Origin: Bradyrhizobium jicamae
GTDB lineage: Bacteria > Pseudomonadota > Alphaproteobacteria > Rhizobiales > Xanthobacteraceae
Assembly (NCBI RefSeq): GCF_018130215.1
Contig: NZ_JAFCKQ010000001.1
Location: 496,001 to 560,000, forward strand
DNA length: 64,000 nucleotides
Direction: 5' to 3'
Numbering within the stretch: position 1 is the first letter of the stretch; the number at the start of each line of letters is the position of its first letter. Both the position numbers and the translations under genes were made by a program. The notes beneath the pieces are model-generated. The model had not been told where the DNA came from, did not search any database, and was given only the letters and a program-made list of their open reading frames with translations. Below are positions 36,005-43,857 of the stretch, piece by piece.

Positions 36005-36919
36005 ATGACCGCGATGCTCTCAAGCGATTTGCCCCTGCCCCGGATCGGCCGCGGCAAGGTGCGCGATATCTATGCCGTCGGCGAGGATCGCGTGCTGCTG
36101 CTCACGACCGACCGCATCTCGGCGTTCGACGTTGTCATGGCGGAGACCATTCCGATGAAGGGCGCGGTGCTGACCCAGATCAGCGCCTGGTGGTTCCGGC
36201 AGCTCGAAGGCACCGTGCCGCACCACATGATCAGCGCCGATGCCGACGAGATCATCCGCGAGGTGCCCGCGCTCAGGGATCATCGGGCCGACATCCTGGG
36301 ACGCGCGATGCTGTGCAGACGCACCACCGTATTCCCGATCGAATGCGTGATCCGCGGCTACATCTCGGGCTCCGCCTGGAAGGAATACGCGGCCGACGGC
36401 ACGCTCGCCGGCGAGAAGCTGCGCGCTGGGCTGGTCGAAAGCCAGAAGCTCGAGCCCGCGATCTTCAGTCCGGCGACCAAGGCGGAAGCCGGCCACGACG
36501 AGAACATCACGGTGTCTCGGGTGCGCGAGATCCTGGGCAGCGAGGTTGCTTCAACGCTCGAGACAATGGCGCGCGATGTCTATGGCTATGGCGAGAAGAC
36601 CAGCCGCGCGCGCGGCATCATCATCGCCGATACAAAATTCGAGTTCGGCCGAGACAAGGATGGCCGCATCATCCTGATCGACGAGGTGATGACGCCGGAT
36701 TCGTCCCGTTTCTGGGCGGTCGACGCCTACAAGCCCGGCCAGCCGCAACCGAGCTTCGACAAGCAGCCGCTGCGCGACTATCTCGACGCCGAGCGCCGCG
36801 CCGGCCGCTGGAACGGCGATGCCCCCGCGCCGCCGCTGCCGGACAGTGTGGTTGACGCCACCAGCCGGCGCTATCTCGAAGCGTTCCGCCGCGTGACGGG
36901 AAGCGAGTTGAAGGTCTAA
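36005..36919 (+). CDS. purC: Phosphoribosylaminoimidazole-succinocarboxamide synthase
   Basis: A 304-residue SAICAR synthase of purine biosynthesis, joining CAIR and aspartate with ATP. Hallmarks are the N-terminal [29 protein letters not shown] (part shown), [16 protein letters not shown], the long-form [14 protein letters not shown] and [14 protein letters not shown]. The length is that of the longer, eukaryote- and alpha-proteobacterial-type enzyme. Two nearby ATG codons (36005 and 36014) could serve; the first is used. A palindromic repeat lies just upstream. It stands alone, away from other pur genes. Confidence 0.95.
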   Translation: MTAMLSSDLPLPRIGRGKVRDIYAVGEDRVLLLTTDRISAFDVVMAETIPMKGAVLTQISAWWFRQLEGTVPHHMISADADEIIREVPALRDHRADILGRAMLCRRTTVFPIECVIRGYISGSAWKEYAADGTLAGEKLRAGLVESQKLEPAIFSPATKAEAGHDENITVSRVREILGSEVASTLETMARDVYGYGEKTSRARGIIIADTKFEFGRDKDGRIILIDEVMTPDSSRFWAVDAYKPGQPQPSFDKQPLRDYLDAERRAGRWNGDAPAPPLPDSVVDATSRRYLEAFRRVTGSELKV

Positions 36920-36923
36920 GCAT

Positions 36924-37038
36924 CGTCATTGCGAGCGAAGCGAAGCAATCCATCACCCCACGCATCCGGATGCATGGATTGCTTCGCTGAGCCTGTCATC
37001 GGGCGCGCATCCGTGCGGCCCGTCGGCTCGCGATGACG
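36924..37038. repeat. REP-like element of the GCAATCCAT family, copy 2 (full length)
   Basis: A 115-base element. The outer arms CGTCATTGCGAGC and GCTCGCGATGACG pair with one mismatch. The inner hairpin is CGAAGCAATCCAT (36941-36953) with ATGGATTGCTTCG (36974-36986). The tail with GAGCCTGTCATCGGGCGCGC matches the element near 13375. It begins five bases after the purC stop. Confidence 0.85.
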
Positions 37039-37113
37039 CAAGGATACAGGTTGCCCAATCGGCGCTCCGGATGCCACTCTCGAAGTGCAACAGGAATTCT
37101 CAGGGAGCGCCCC

Positions 37114-37920
37114 ATGACCGAAGCCGACAGCGTGCTCGTCGAGCGCGATGGTCCGATCACCATCATCTCCATCAATCGTCCGCACTGCCGCAACGCCGTC
37201 GACGGCGCAACCGCGCGCAAGCTGTATGATGCATTCCTCGCATTCGATGCGGATGACAGCGCTTCGGTCGCCGTGTTCACCGGCACCGGCGGCTATTTCT
37301 GCGCAGGCGCGGACCTGAAGGCGGTGGCTTCAGGCGATCCCAACAAGAAGCGCGAGATCGGCGGACACAACACCATCGCGCCGATGGGACCGAGCCGGCT
37401 GCGGCTCTCGAAACCCGTGATCGCTGCGATCGAGGGCTTTGCGGTCGCCGGCGGCATGGAGCTCGCATTGTGGGCCGACATGCGCGTCGTCGCCGAGGAT
37501 GCGACCTTCGGCATCTTCTGTCGCCGCTTCGGCGTGCCGCTGATCGATCTCGGCACCATCCGCCTGCCGCGGCTGATCGGCCATTCGCAGGCGATCGACC
37601 TGATCCTCACCGGGCGCCCGGTCGGCGGGCCTGAGGCCCATCGCATCGGGCTTGCGAACCGGCTGGTGCCGAAGGGCGAGACGCGCGCGCATGCGATCGC
37701 GCTCGCCAGGGACATCGCGCGGTTCCCGCAAAACTGCATGCGCGCCGATCGGCTCTCCGCACTTCGGCAATGGGACCTCGCAGAAGAAGACGCGATCGAG
37801 AACGAGATGCGCGGCGGGCTCGAGGTGATCGCCTCGGGCGAGACGCTCTCCGGCGCGACGCGCTTCGCTTCCGGCGTCGGCCGTCACGGCGCGTTCGGCA
37901 GCGAAGGCGGCAACGGGTGA
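37114..37920 (+). CDS. Enoyl-CoA hydratase/isomerase family protein
   Basis: A 268-residue crotonase-superfamily enzyme. It has INRPHCRNAVDG, the oxyanion-hole GGYFCAGADLKA, and IAAIEGFAVAGGMELALWADMRV (part shown). The position of the second catalytic Glu lies near RRFGVPLIDLGTIRLPRLIG; a Glu is not obvious there, so hydratase activity is uncertain. The start has GGGAG upstream and was preferred over an ATG 81 bases earlier. It lies on the same strand as, and 73 bases before, the MetX-like gene. The substrate is not known. Confidence 0.9.
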   Translation: MTEADSVLVERDGPITIISINRPHCRNAVDGATARKLYDAFLAFDADDSASVAVFTGTGGYFCAGADLKAVASGDPNKKREIGGHNTIAPMGPSRLRLSKPVIAAIEGFAVAGGMELALWADMRVVAEDATFGIFCRRFGVPLIDLGTIRLPRLIGHSQAIDLILTGRPVGGPEAHRIGLANRLVPKGETRAHAIALARDIARFPQNCMRADRLSALRQWDLAEEDAIENEMRGGLEVIASGETLSGATRFASGVGRHGAFGSEGGNG

Positions 37921-37993
37921 CTTCACGGCGCCGGCCTTTGCGTTCCGGTTGCGGACGTGCTGTGCTGGTGGCGCACCCATTCGGAAGGAAGAG

Positions 37994-39040
37994 ATGTCCG
38001 CACAATCGCCTGCGACCGAGCTGAAAAGCTTCACCACGTCCGATGTCCGGCTGCAGAACGGCAGCGTGCTGCCGGAGGTCACGATTGCCTATCGCACCGT
38101 CGGCACGCTGGCTCCCAGACGCGACAATGTCGTGCTGATCACCCACGGCAACACCAGCGGGCCGCAGATGATCGATCCCGGTGGATCGACCGGTGAGGGC
38201 AGCTGGTGCGAGATCGTCGGCCCCGGCAAGGCTGTCGACACCAACAGCTACTTCGCGATCTGCCCCAACATGCTGGGCTCGTCCTACGGCTCGACCAATG
38301 CGGCGAGCTTCGATCCGCGAACGGGCCGGCGTTACGGGCCGCGCTTTCCTGACATCACCGTCAGCGACATCGTCGCCACCCAGCGCGCGTTGCTCGATGA
38401 TCTCGGCGTTGAGAAGCTCGTTGCAATCGTCGGCCCGTCCTATGGCGGATTCCAGGCGCTGCAATGGGCGGTGAACTATCCGGACGCCATGCGTGGCATC
38501 GCCGCAATCGTCACCGCACCGCTGGTGCCGCGGGAGCGCGCCGAGGGCAATGTCGCGCGCCTGATGGCAACGCTGTCGCAGGATCCGAACTGGAACGGCG
38601 GTGACTATTACGATCACGGCGGCGTGATCGAGAGCATGATCCGGATCCGCACCGCGACGCTGAAGACTTACGGCATCGAAACCCGGCTGCGCGACACGCT
38701 GAGCGATCCCGCAGAGATCGAGGCCGCGATCCGCGCCGAGGCGACGGAATGGGCCAGGGGTTTCGACGCCAATTCGCTGCTGACGCTTGCCAGGGCGCTG
38801 CGCGGCTTCGACGTTACCGGGCAGTTCGCGCGGATCAAGGCCAAGGTGCTGTATGTGCTGTCGCGGACCGACAAGCTGTTCCCGCCCGAGCTCGCGCCGC
38901 AGGTGATGCCGGCGCTTGAGGCCGCCGGTGTCGACGCCGACTATTTCCTGCTCGACAGCGACTACGGTCACTCCGCGTCGGGTCGCGACGCGCACAAATG
39001 GGCGCCGCGGCTGCGCACGTTCATGGACAGCCTCGGTTAG
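37994..39040 (+). CDS. Homoserine O-acetyltransferase (MetX)-like alpha/beta hydrolase
   Basis: A 348-residue alpha/beta hydrolase fold protein of the MetX superfamily. The nucleophile elbow reads GPSYGGFQALQWA, where true MetX has GGSMGGMQ. The acid lies around VLSRTDKLFPPE and the His in YGHSASGRDAHKW. Early residues IAYRTVGTLAPRRDNVVLITHGNTSG follow the superfamily (part shown). Divergence in the elbow suggests a non-homoserine acyltransferase or esterase. GGAAGGAAGAG precedes the ATG. No other methionine genes are adjacent and no SAM riboswitch pattern was seen upstream. Confidence 0.87.
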   Translation: MSAQSPATELKSFTTSDVRLQNGSVLPEVTIAYRTVGTLAPRRDNVVLITHGNTSGPQMIDPGGSTGEGSWCEIVGPGKAVDTNSYFAICPNMLGSSYGSTNAASFDPRTGRRYGPRFPDITVSDIVATQRALLDDLGVEKLVAIVGPSYGGFQALQWAVNYPDAMRGIAAIVTAPLVPRERAEGNVARLMATLSQDPNWNGGDYYDHGGVIESMIRIRTATLKTYGIETRLRDTLSDPAEIEAAIRAEATEWARGFDANSLLTLARALRGFDVTGQFARIKAKVLYVLSRTDKLFPPELAPQVMPALEAAGVDADYFLLDSDYGHSASGRDAHKWAPRLRTFMDSLG

Positions 39041-39064
39041 AGCCAGGCAATCCGCAACCGCCGG

Positions 39065-40435
39065 CTACAGCAGCCCGCGGCTCGCGGTTGCCTGCAGCCC
39101 GTCCATCAGCGCCTTGTCCTCGTAGCGCGCGAGCGAGAGGCTGCGAGCGAAGGCAGGCACTGGCGCGCCGACGACGGCGCGGGCGCAGAGATCGCCGGCG
39201 GCGCAGGCGCCCATGGTGCCGTAACCGGACAGCGCAGTCGCCAGGAACACGCCCGGCGTCCGCGCCGCGCCAAGCAGCGGCCAGTTTTCCTTCGTCATCG
39301 GGTAGTAGCCGCCGTAATGCACGCGGTCGCGCGGCAGGGCGCCGAGATATCGCGCGAGCGCGGGTTGCAGCCGGCTCGCCGCGCGCAGCACGACTTCCGG
39401 GAAGTAAGGGTTCAGCTCCGGCTCGCGCACCGGCTCGGTCGTCGTCTCGGCGTTGAAGGCCCAGCCGAGCTTGATCCATTCGCCGTGATCGCCGCCGTCA
39501 GGACGGCAATGAATGCTGCCGGGCATCGGCGCCAGCAATTGTGCAAACTCGGGAGCCGCCGCCAACGCCTCGCGCTCGTCGTCGGACCAGGCGAGCGTCT
39601 GGCCGTCGAGATCGATCGTGAACGGCATGCGGCGGTCGACCGCGCGATTGCGGTCGGCGAAGGCGATCTTCTGCTGCAGCACGTTGACGATCGGCAGCTC
39701 TTCGCCGTGCATCGCCGCCACCTGCGCGGCAAAGGGGCCTGCAGCATTGACGATGATGTCGGCCTTGATGGTCTGCCTCGCACCATCGGCGAGCACATCG
39801 ACATCGAACCGCTCGGCCTTTGCGATGCCGAGAACCCTGGCTTGCTGAAACTGCGCGCCGGAGAGCCGCATCGTCTCGAGCATGTATTGGCCGAGCTGCT
39901 GGCCGCTGATGTCGCCGGCCCTGCGGATATGCAGCCCGGTCGCAACCTCCTTGTCGAACGCCGGGTAGTATTTCTGGATCAGGTCGCGGCAGAGCAACAC
40001 GTCGACGCCATCGGGCGCGGCTTGCCAGTCCGCCGACAGCGGCGGCGCATAGTCGCTCGTGATGCCTTCATGCAGGCGGATCTGCGCCGCGGCCTGGTCG
40101 CCATAGCCGGCGAACAATTGCTGCAACAGCTCCTCCGGCCGCTCCTCGCGCGTGGCAAGGAAGTAGCCGCGCCGCGTCATGTGGATGCGATTGTCGCTGC
40201 GCCGCGCGATGTCCTCCATCAGGTCGGTGCTGTGGTTGGTGAAGTCGGCCATTGTCGGATGCGGCCACCAGTTGCGGTAGTTCTCGCCCGATTGCGCCGA
40301 AGTCAGCGCCATCGGTTGACTCTCGTCGACGATCAGGAGGCGCGAGCGCTTGTGCTGTACGGCGAGATAATAGGCGGTGGCGATGCCGACGATGCCCGCA
40401 CCGATCACCAGGATGTCGACGTCATTCGCTTTCAC
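39065..40435 (-). CDS. FAD-dependent oxidoreductase (D-amino-acid dehydrogenase/DAO type)
   Basis: A 456-residue flavoprotein. The dinucleotide-binding motif ILVIGAGIVGIATAYYLA lies at the N-terminus. The C-terminal part has GGYYPMTKENWPLLGAARTPGVFLATALSGYGTMGACAAG (parts shown), the FAD-domain return strand with the Gly-rich isoalloxazine loop. The family oxidises D-amino acids, sarcosine, glycine or related amines. GTG is chosen as start because GGGAGAG lies six bases upstream. It follows the GntR gene by about 60 bases on the same strand, so the two likely form an operon, with a divergent solute receptor as the third partner. Confidence 0.88.
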   Translation of the reverse strand: MKANDVDILVIGAGIVGIATAYYLAVQHKRSRLLIVDESQPMALTSAQSGENYRNWWPHPTMADFTNHSTDLMEDIARRSDNRIHMTRRGYFLATREERPEELLQQLFAGYGDQAAAQIRLHEGITSDYAPPLSADWQAAPDGVDVLLCRDLIQKYYPAFDKEVATGLHIRRAGDISGQQLGQYMLETMRLSGAQFQQARVLGIAKAERFDVDVLADGARQTIKADIIVNAAGPFAAQVAAMHGEELPIVNVLQQKIAFADRNRAVDRRMPFTIDLDGQTLAWSDDEREALAAAPEFAQLLAPMPGSIHCRPDGGDHGEWIKLGWAFNAETTTEPVREPELNPYFPEVVLRAASRLQPALARYLGALPRDRVHYGGYYPMTKENWPLLGAARTPGVFLATALSGYGTMGACAAGDLCARAVVGAPVPAFARSLSLARYEDKALMDGLQATASRGLL

Positions 40436-40495
40436 ACGCACTCTCCCGTGCCCGGTGGACACCTGCGATGGTCAGTCTTGAAACGGCAAAGTCGA

Positions 40496-41191
40496 TCAGC
40501 TCTCGGGGCCCGTATCGCGCAGCGCCTGGCGCTGCGCCGATCGCAGCATCTTCTGCGTTTCCTCGATATGGTCGCGCAGCAGGCGGACCGCCTTCTTGGC
40601 CTCGCCGTCGCGGCACAGTTCGACCATCCGGTAGTGCTCGCGCTGCGGGCGCTCCTTGCCGGTCGCCTGCGACACCAGCGCCCGCGTGAAGCGGCTGACA
40701 TGGCCGTAATTCGCCTCGATCATCGCAAGCAGGCGCGGACGATTGCACGGCGCGTAGAGCGTCGAGTGGAATTTCCAGTTGAAGGCGCCCCATTGCGCCG
40801 GATCGGGTTCCGCGTCGTAGGCACGGAGGATCTTCGTCGCCGCTTCGAGATCGAGCTCGCCCATCGCAGGGATCGCCAGCCGGAGCGCGTGGCACTCGAG
40901 CGCGATGCGGATCTCGAGCAGCTCGATCACCTCGTCGATCGACAGGTCGGAGACGACTGCGCCGCGGTTCGGCAGGAAGGTCACGAAGCCCTCGGCTTCG
41001 AGCTGTCGCAGCGCCTCGCGCACCGGGATGCGGCTGGTTCCGAACCGCTCCGCCAGCTCGTCCTGCCGCAACTGCAGTCCCGGCACGAGTTCGCCGGAGC
41101 TGATCGCGCGCCGGAGCGCCTCGCGCACGGCGTCCGGGGTCGACCCGTGAACGCCCGCCGCTCGATTGCCTGAAGCGGTTGCAGGTCCCAT
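40496..41191 (-). CDS. GntR-family transcriptional regulator (FCD subfamily)
   Basis: A 231-residue regulator. The N-terminal winged helix reads VREALRRAISSGELVPGLQLRQDELAERFGTSRIPVREALRQLEAEGFVTFLPNRGAVV (parts shown), the textbook GntR HTH. The C-terminal FCD domain contains ALECHALRLAIP, FHSTLYAPCNRPRLLAMIE and the metal/ligand His positions of the FadR/VanR group. It is transcribed away from the solute receptor, with an AT-rich operator-like region in between, and upstream of the FAD oxidoreductase. It probably controls both. Confidence 0.93.
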   Translation of the reverse strand: MGPATASGNRAAGVHGSTPDAVREALRRAISSGELVPGLQLRQDELAERFGTSRIPVREALRQLEAEGFVTFLPNRGAVVSDLSIDEVIELLEIRIALECHALRLAIPAMGELDLEAATKILRAYDAEPDPAQWGAFNWKFHSTLYAPCNRPRLLAMIEANYGHVSRFTRALVSQATGKERPQREHYRMVELCRDGEAKKAVRLLRDHIEETQKMLRSAQRQALRDTGPES

Positions 41192-41239
41192 GCGGCTTCC
41201 CTCTCGTGGCGTGACGCGAAATCATAATATCGGGTCATG

Positions 41240-41286
41240 ATTGTATAAAATCAATTCTTCGATTATGCAATATCGCGTATAAAATC
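41240..41286. promoter_or_regulatory. AT-rich divergent control region of the GntR/receptor pair
   Basis: The roughly 110-base gap between the divergent genes is strikingly AT-rich. It holds ATTGTATAAAATCAAT (41240-41255), with ATTG/CAAT ends like FCD-type GntR operators, and a second GTATAAAATC at 41277-41286. CATAAT (41223) and ATTATG (41262) form an outer inverted pair. Operator use is inferred. Confidence 0.5.
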
Positions 41287-41330
41287 TACTGAAATCGTAT
41301 CCAACCATCGCCAGCTTTCGGGAACCCACG

Positions 41331-42230
41331 ATGAATCCTCTCCTTAAGATAATGATTTCCCTACTCTTTCTTGCGACATGGACGCTCGTGCCCGCGTGCG
41401 CCCAGTCGCCTGGTGGCACGCTGGCCAAGATCAGGGACAGCGGCCAGATCACGCTCGGGCACCGCGACGTGTCGGTGCCGTTCTCCTATCTCGACGACAA
41501 TCAGAAGCCGGTCGGGTTCGCGATGGACCTCTGCGGGGGCATCGTCGAGGCGGTGAAGGCAGAGCTCACGCTGCCGTCGCTCCAGACCAGGCTGCAGCCG
41601 ATCCAGCTTTCGACCCAGATCCCGTTGATCGAGAACGGGACCATCGACATCGTCTGCGGTCCGGCAACCAACACGCTGGAGCGGCAGAAGGTCGTCGCCT
41701 TCAGCGACACCATCTTCGTGTCGAGCATCCGCGCCGTGGTGCGCAAGGATTCGCCGATCAGGACATTCGAGGATCTGGGCGGCCGCGCCGTCTCGCTGAC
41801 CTCGGGCTCAACCTCGATCGGGCTGCTTGCCGCGCGCGGCCAGGAGAAGAATTTCCAGACCAGGAACATCCTGGCTCCGGATCATGCCGCCTCGTTTCTC
41901 GCGCTGACCACGGGACGCAGCGAGGCCTTCATCATGGACGACATTTTGCTCGCCAGTTTGATCGCGGGAAGTGCCAATCCGTCCGACTGGCGCATCATCG
42001 ACGACAGCCTGCGCACCGAGCCGTACGGGCTGATCATCCGCAAGGGCGATCCGGAGTTCAAGGCCCTGGTTGACAGGACGCTGACCACGATGATGAAGAC
42101 GGGCGAGTTCGACGCGCTCTACGCGAAATGGTTCATGCGCCCGATTCCGCCCAGGAGCGTGAACCTGAACTTTCCGATGACCGCGCCGCTGAAGGACGCG
42201 GTCGCAAGCCCGAACGACAAGGGCGTGTGA
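41331..42230 (+). CDS. Amino-acid ABC-type periplasmic solute-binding protein (PBPb), orphan
   Basis: A 299-residue bacterial extracellular solute-binding family 3 protein. The N-terminal signal ends near ACAQSP. The mature part has GTLAKIRDSGQITLGHRDVSVPFSYLDDNQKPVGFAMDLC (parts shown), the usual opening of glutamate/aspartate receptors, then IDIVCGPATNTLERQKVVAFSD, LTSGSTS, and a C-terminal FDALYAKWFM. No permease or ATPase gene is adjacent. It is divergent from the GntR gene and probably supplies its amino-acid ligand to a transporter encoded elsewhere. Confidence 0.92.
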   Translation: MNPLLKIMISLLFLATWTLVPACAQSPGGTLAKIRDSGQITLGHRDVSVPFSYLDDNQKPVGFAMDLCGGIVEAVKAELTLPSLQTRLQPIQLSTQIPLIENGTIDIVCGPATNTLERQKVVAFSDTIFVSSIRAVVRKDSPIRTFEDLGGRAVSLTSGSTSIGLLAARGQEKNFQTRNILAPDHAASFLALTTGRSEAFIMDDILLASLIAGSANPSDWRIIDDSLRTEPYGLIIRKGDPEFKALVDRTLTTMMKTGEFDALYAKWFMRPIPPRSVNLNFPMTAPLKDAVASPNDKGV

Positions 42231-42446
42231 AACGGCTGGATATCGTCGATATCAAGGTCGGGCCGCCGCCCGCGCGCCAGCATCATCTCGAACAGCCGGT
42301 TCGCCAGTCCGTGGCGACGCCCCCGGACAACGCACGAGCTTGAGACGATGGAGCATATTTTCGAGCCTTTGTGATATTCAATGCCTCATGACGGGATCCT
42401 ATTGTCACTCCGCAATCGTTCATGACCCCAACCAAGGAGTGCCGTC

Positions 42447-42983
42447 ATGTCCCGTCTCTCAACCCCCAATCTCGAAGCAGATACCGGTCCGTCGGGCCAG
42501 GTCTATGCACAGATCAAGAAGGCTGTCGGGGTCGTCCCGAACGCCTACGCGGCGCTCGCTGCCCATGGTCCGGCCGCGCTCAAGGCGATGGTCGCCGCGG
42601 ACGCGGTGCTCGCCTCCGGCAGCCTGCCGAGGCGCGACCAGGAAATCATCAAGCTCGTCGTCAGCGCAGTCGGCGGCTGTGATTATTGTGTCGCCGCGCA
42701 CACGCATTTCGCCCAGCGGGCAGGCCTGAAGCCGGACGTACTGAAGCAGATCCGTAACGGCCAGCCGACCGGCGACGCCAGGTACGATGCGCTGGTCCGT
42801 TTCGTCCGCAGGCTCGCACGAACCAGCGGCACGGTCAGCGATGAAGAGTTCGCCGCGATCAAGGCCGCGGGCTATACCGACGCGCAACTGGTCGAGATCA
42901 GCCTGGCGTTCTCGGTCATCGTGTTCACCAACATCTTCAATCGCATCAACGACACCGACGTCGACTTCCCCGCGGTCGCCTGA
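42447..42983 (+). CDS. Carboxymuconolactone decarboxylase/AhpD-like peroxidase-related protein
   Basis: A 178-residue all-helical AhpD-fold protein. The redox motif CDYCVAAHTHFAQRAG has the Cys-x-x-Cys and distal His of AhpD. Other conserved parts are PRRDQEIIKLVVSAVGGC and a C-terminal LVEISLAFSVIVFTNIFNRIND. Such proteins reduce partners in peroxide detoxification. It is followed 39 bases later by the DUF417 membrane protein on the same strand, a pairing consistent with response to chlorine or oxidative stress. AAGGAG precedes the ATG. Confidence 0.9.
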   Translation: MSRLSTPNLEADTGPSGQVYAQIKKAVGVVPNAYAALAAHGPAALKAMVAADAVLASGSLPRRDQEIIKLVVSAVGGCDYCVAAHTHFAQRAGLKPDVLKQIRNGQPTGDARYDALVRFVRRLARTSGTVSDEEFAAIKAAGYTDAQLVEISLAFSVIVFTNIFNRINDTDVDFPAVA

Positions 42984-43022
42984 GGCGGCCGCGCGAGTCA
43001 CGCGTTTGAAAGGATCACGACA

Positions 43023-43526
43023 ATGACCACGCTCACGACAGTTCGAAATCCGCTGGTCCGCGCGCTCTACAGGTCCGGCCTGCTTGCCGAAGACCTCGAC
43101 TACCACATCGTCCGGGCCTCGATGGTGATCATGTTCCTGTTCTTCGGTTACCAGAAATGGTTTCCGTATGAGTTCGAACGACTGGTCCCGTTCATCAGCA
43201 ACGGGCCGCTGATCTGGTGGCTGTACCCGGTGTTCGGCCACGCCGGTGCCAGCTTTTTCCTGGGCGCTTCGGAATGGACGTTCGGGTCCCTGCTGCTGGC
43301 CGGCTTCTGGGACAAGCGGCTCGGCGTTCTCGGCGCGCTCGGCTCGACCGGCACCTTCATCGCAACCGTCACCATCATTCCGTTCATGCCTGACGGCTGG
43401 GATGTCGCGGCGGGAGGTTTCCCGGCGATGACGGGTAACGTGCCCTTCCTGATGAAGGATGTCGTGCTGCTCGCCGTCTCGCTCTACCTCCTGAAGCAGG
43501 ACGCTATGCGCCTGGCGCGAGCGTAA
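43023..43526 (+). CDS. DUF417 family membrane protein (YkgB/RclC-like)
   Basis: A 167-residue inner membrane protein with about four transmembrane helices. It contains MVIMFLFFGYQKWFPYEFERLVPFISNGPLIWWLYPVFG (part shown), the hallmark of DUF417. RclC of Escherichia coli belongs to this family and is part of the reactive chlorine response. Co-directional with the AhpD-like gene. AAAGGATC precedes the ATG. A strong hairpin follows. The precise function is not established. Confidence 0.88.
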   Translation: MTTLTTVRNPLVRALYRSGLLAEDLDYHIVRASMVIMFLFFGYQKWFPYEFERLVPFISNGPLIWWLYPVFGHAGASFFLGASEWTFGSLLLAGFWDKRLGVLGALGSTGTFIATVTIIPFMPDGWDVAAGGFPAMTGNVPFLMKDVVLLAVSLYLLKQDAMRLARA

Positions 43527-43857
43527 CGCGAGCCGACATACTGCCGACCGCCATGCATCGCCGGCGAGCAACCCGCTCGCCGGCGATGGCGCATTGGGAT
43601 TACTCCTTCAGGTGCCGGCCTTCCTCTTCGCGCTGCAACGTGTTCCTCGACTGGCCTGGTGAACGGACTCGTTCGGCACAACTTGCACATCGTGGTTGGC
43701 CCGCCGAGCAACATGCTCTGCCAATCTGCCACTTGTCGGAGTTTCAATCCGTTGTATGTTGGAACATGCGGCACTCGCATGGCTGCTGCCCGAAACGGGC
43801 CGGCGTCACCATAAGCAGGGGCGAACCAACGCACCGGTTTTTGGGATCGAAAGCGAT
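43527..43857. other. Gene-free stretch before the ligase-ABC operon
   Basis: It begins with a perfect hairpin (listed) and otherwise shows no gene. The frame of the acyl-CoA ligase is open upstream through 43696, but the residues encoded there do not resemble the family. The operon promoter probably lies here, though no clear -35/-10 pair was identified. Confidence 0.6.
43556..43588 (+). terminator. Perfect 14-bp hairpin after the DUF417 gene
   Basis: CATCGCCGGCGAGC, loop AACCC and GCTCGCCGGCGATG form a perfect stem-loop 30 bases past the stop. No T tract follows, so it may protect the mRNA 3' end or act with Rho. Confidence 0.65.

Noticed and set aside
37921-37993. Possible SAM riboswitch before the MetX-like gene
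   Set aside because: The 73-base gap is too short and shows none of the SAM-II pseudoknot pattern.
42231-42343. Reading frames after the solute-receptor gene, including a protein-like minus-strand stretch
   Set aside because: The segment is about 110 bases, lacks a start with a ribosome-binding site, and cannot be tied to a family. The GATATC-GTC-GATATC repeat at 42239-42253 is noted but too simple to interpret.
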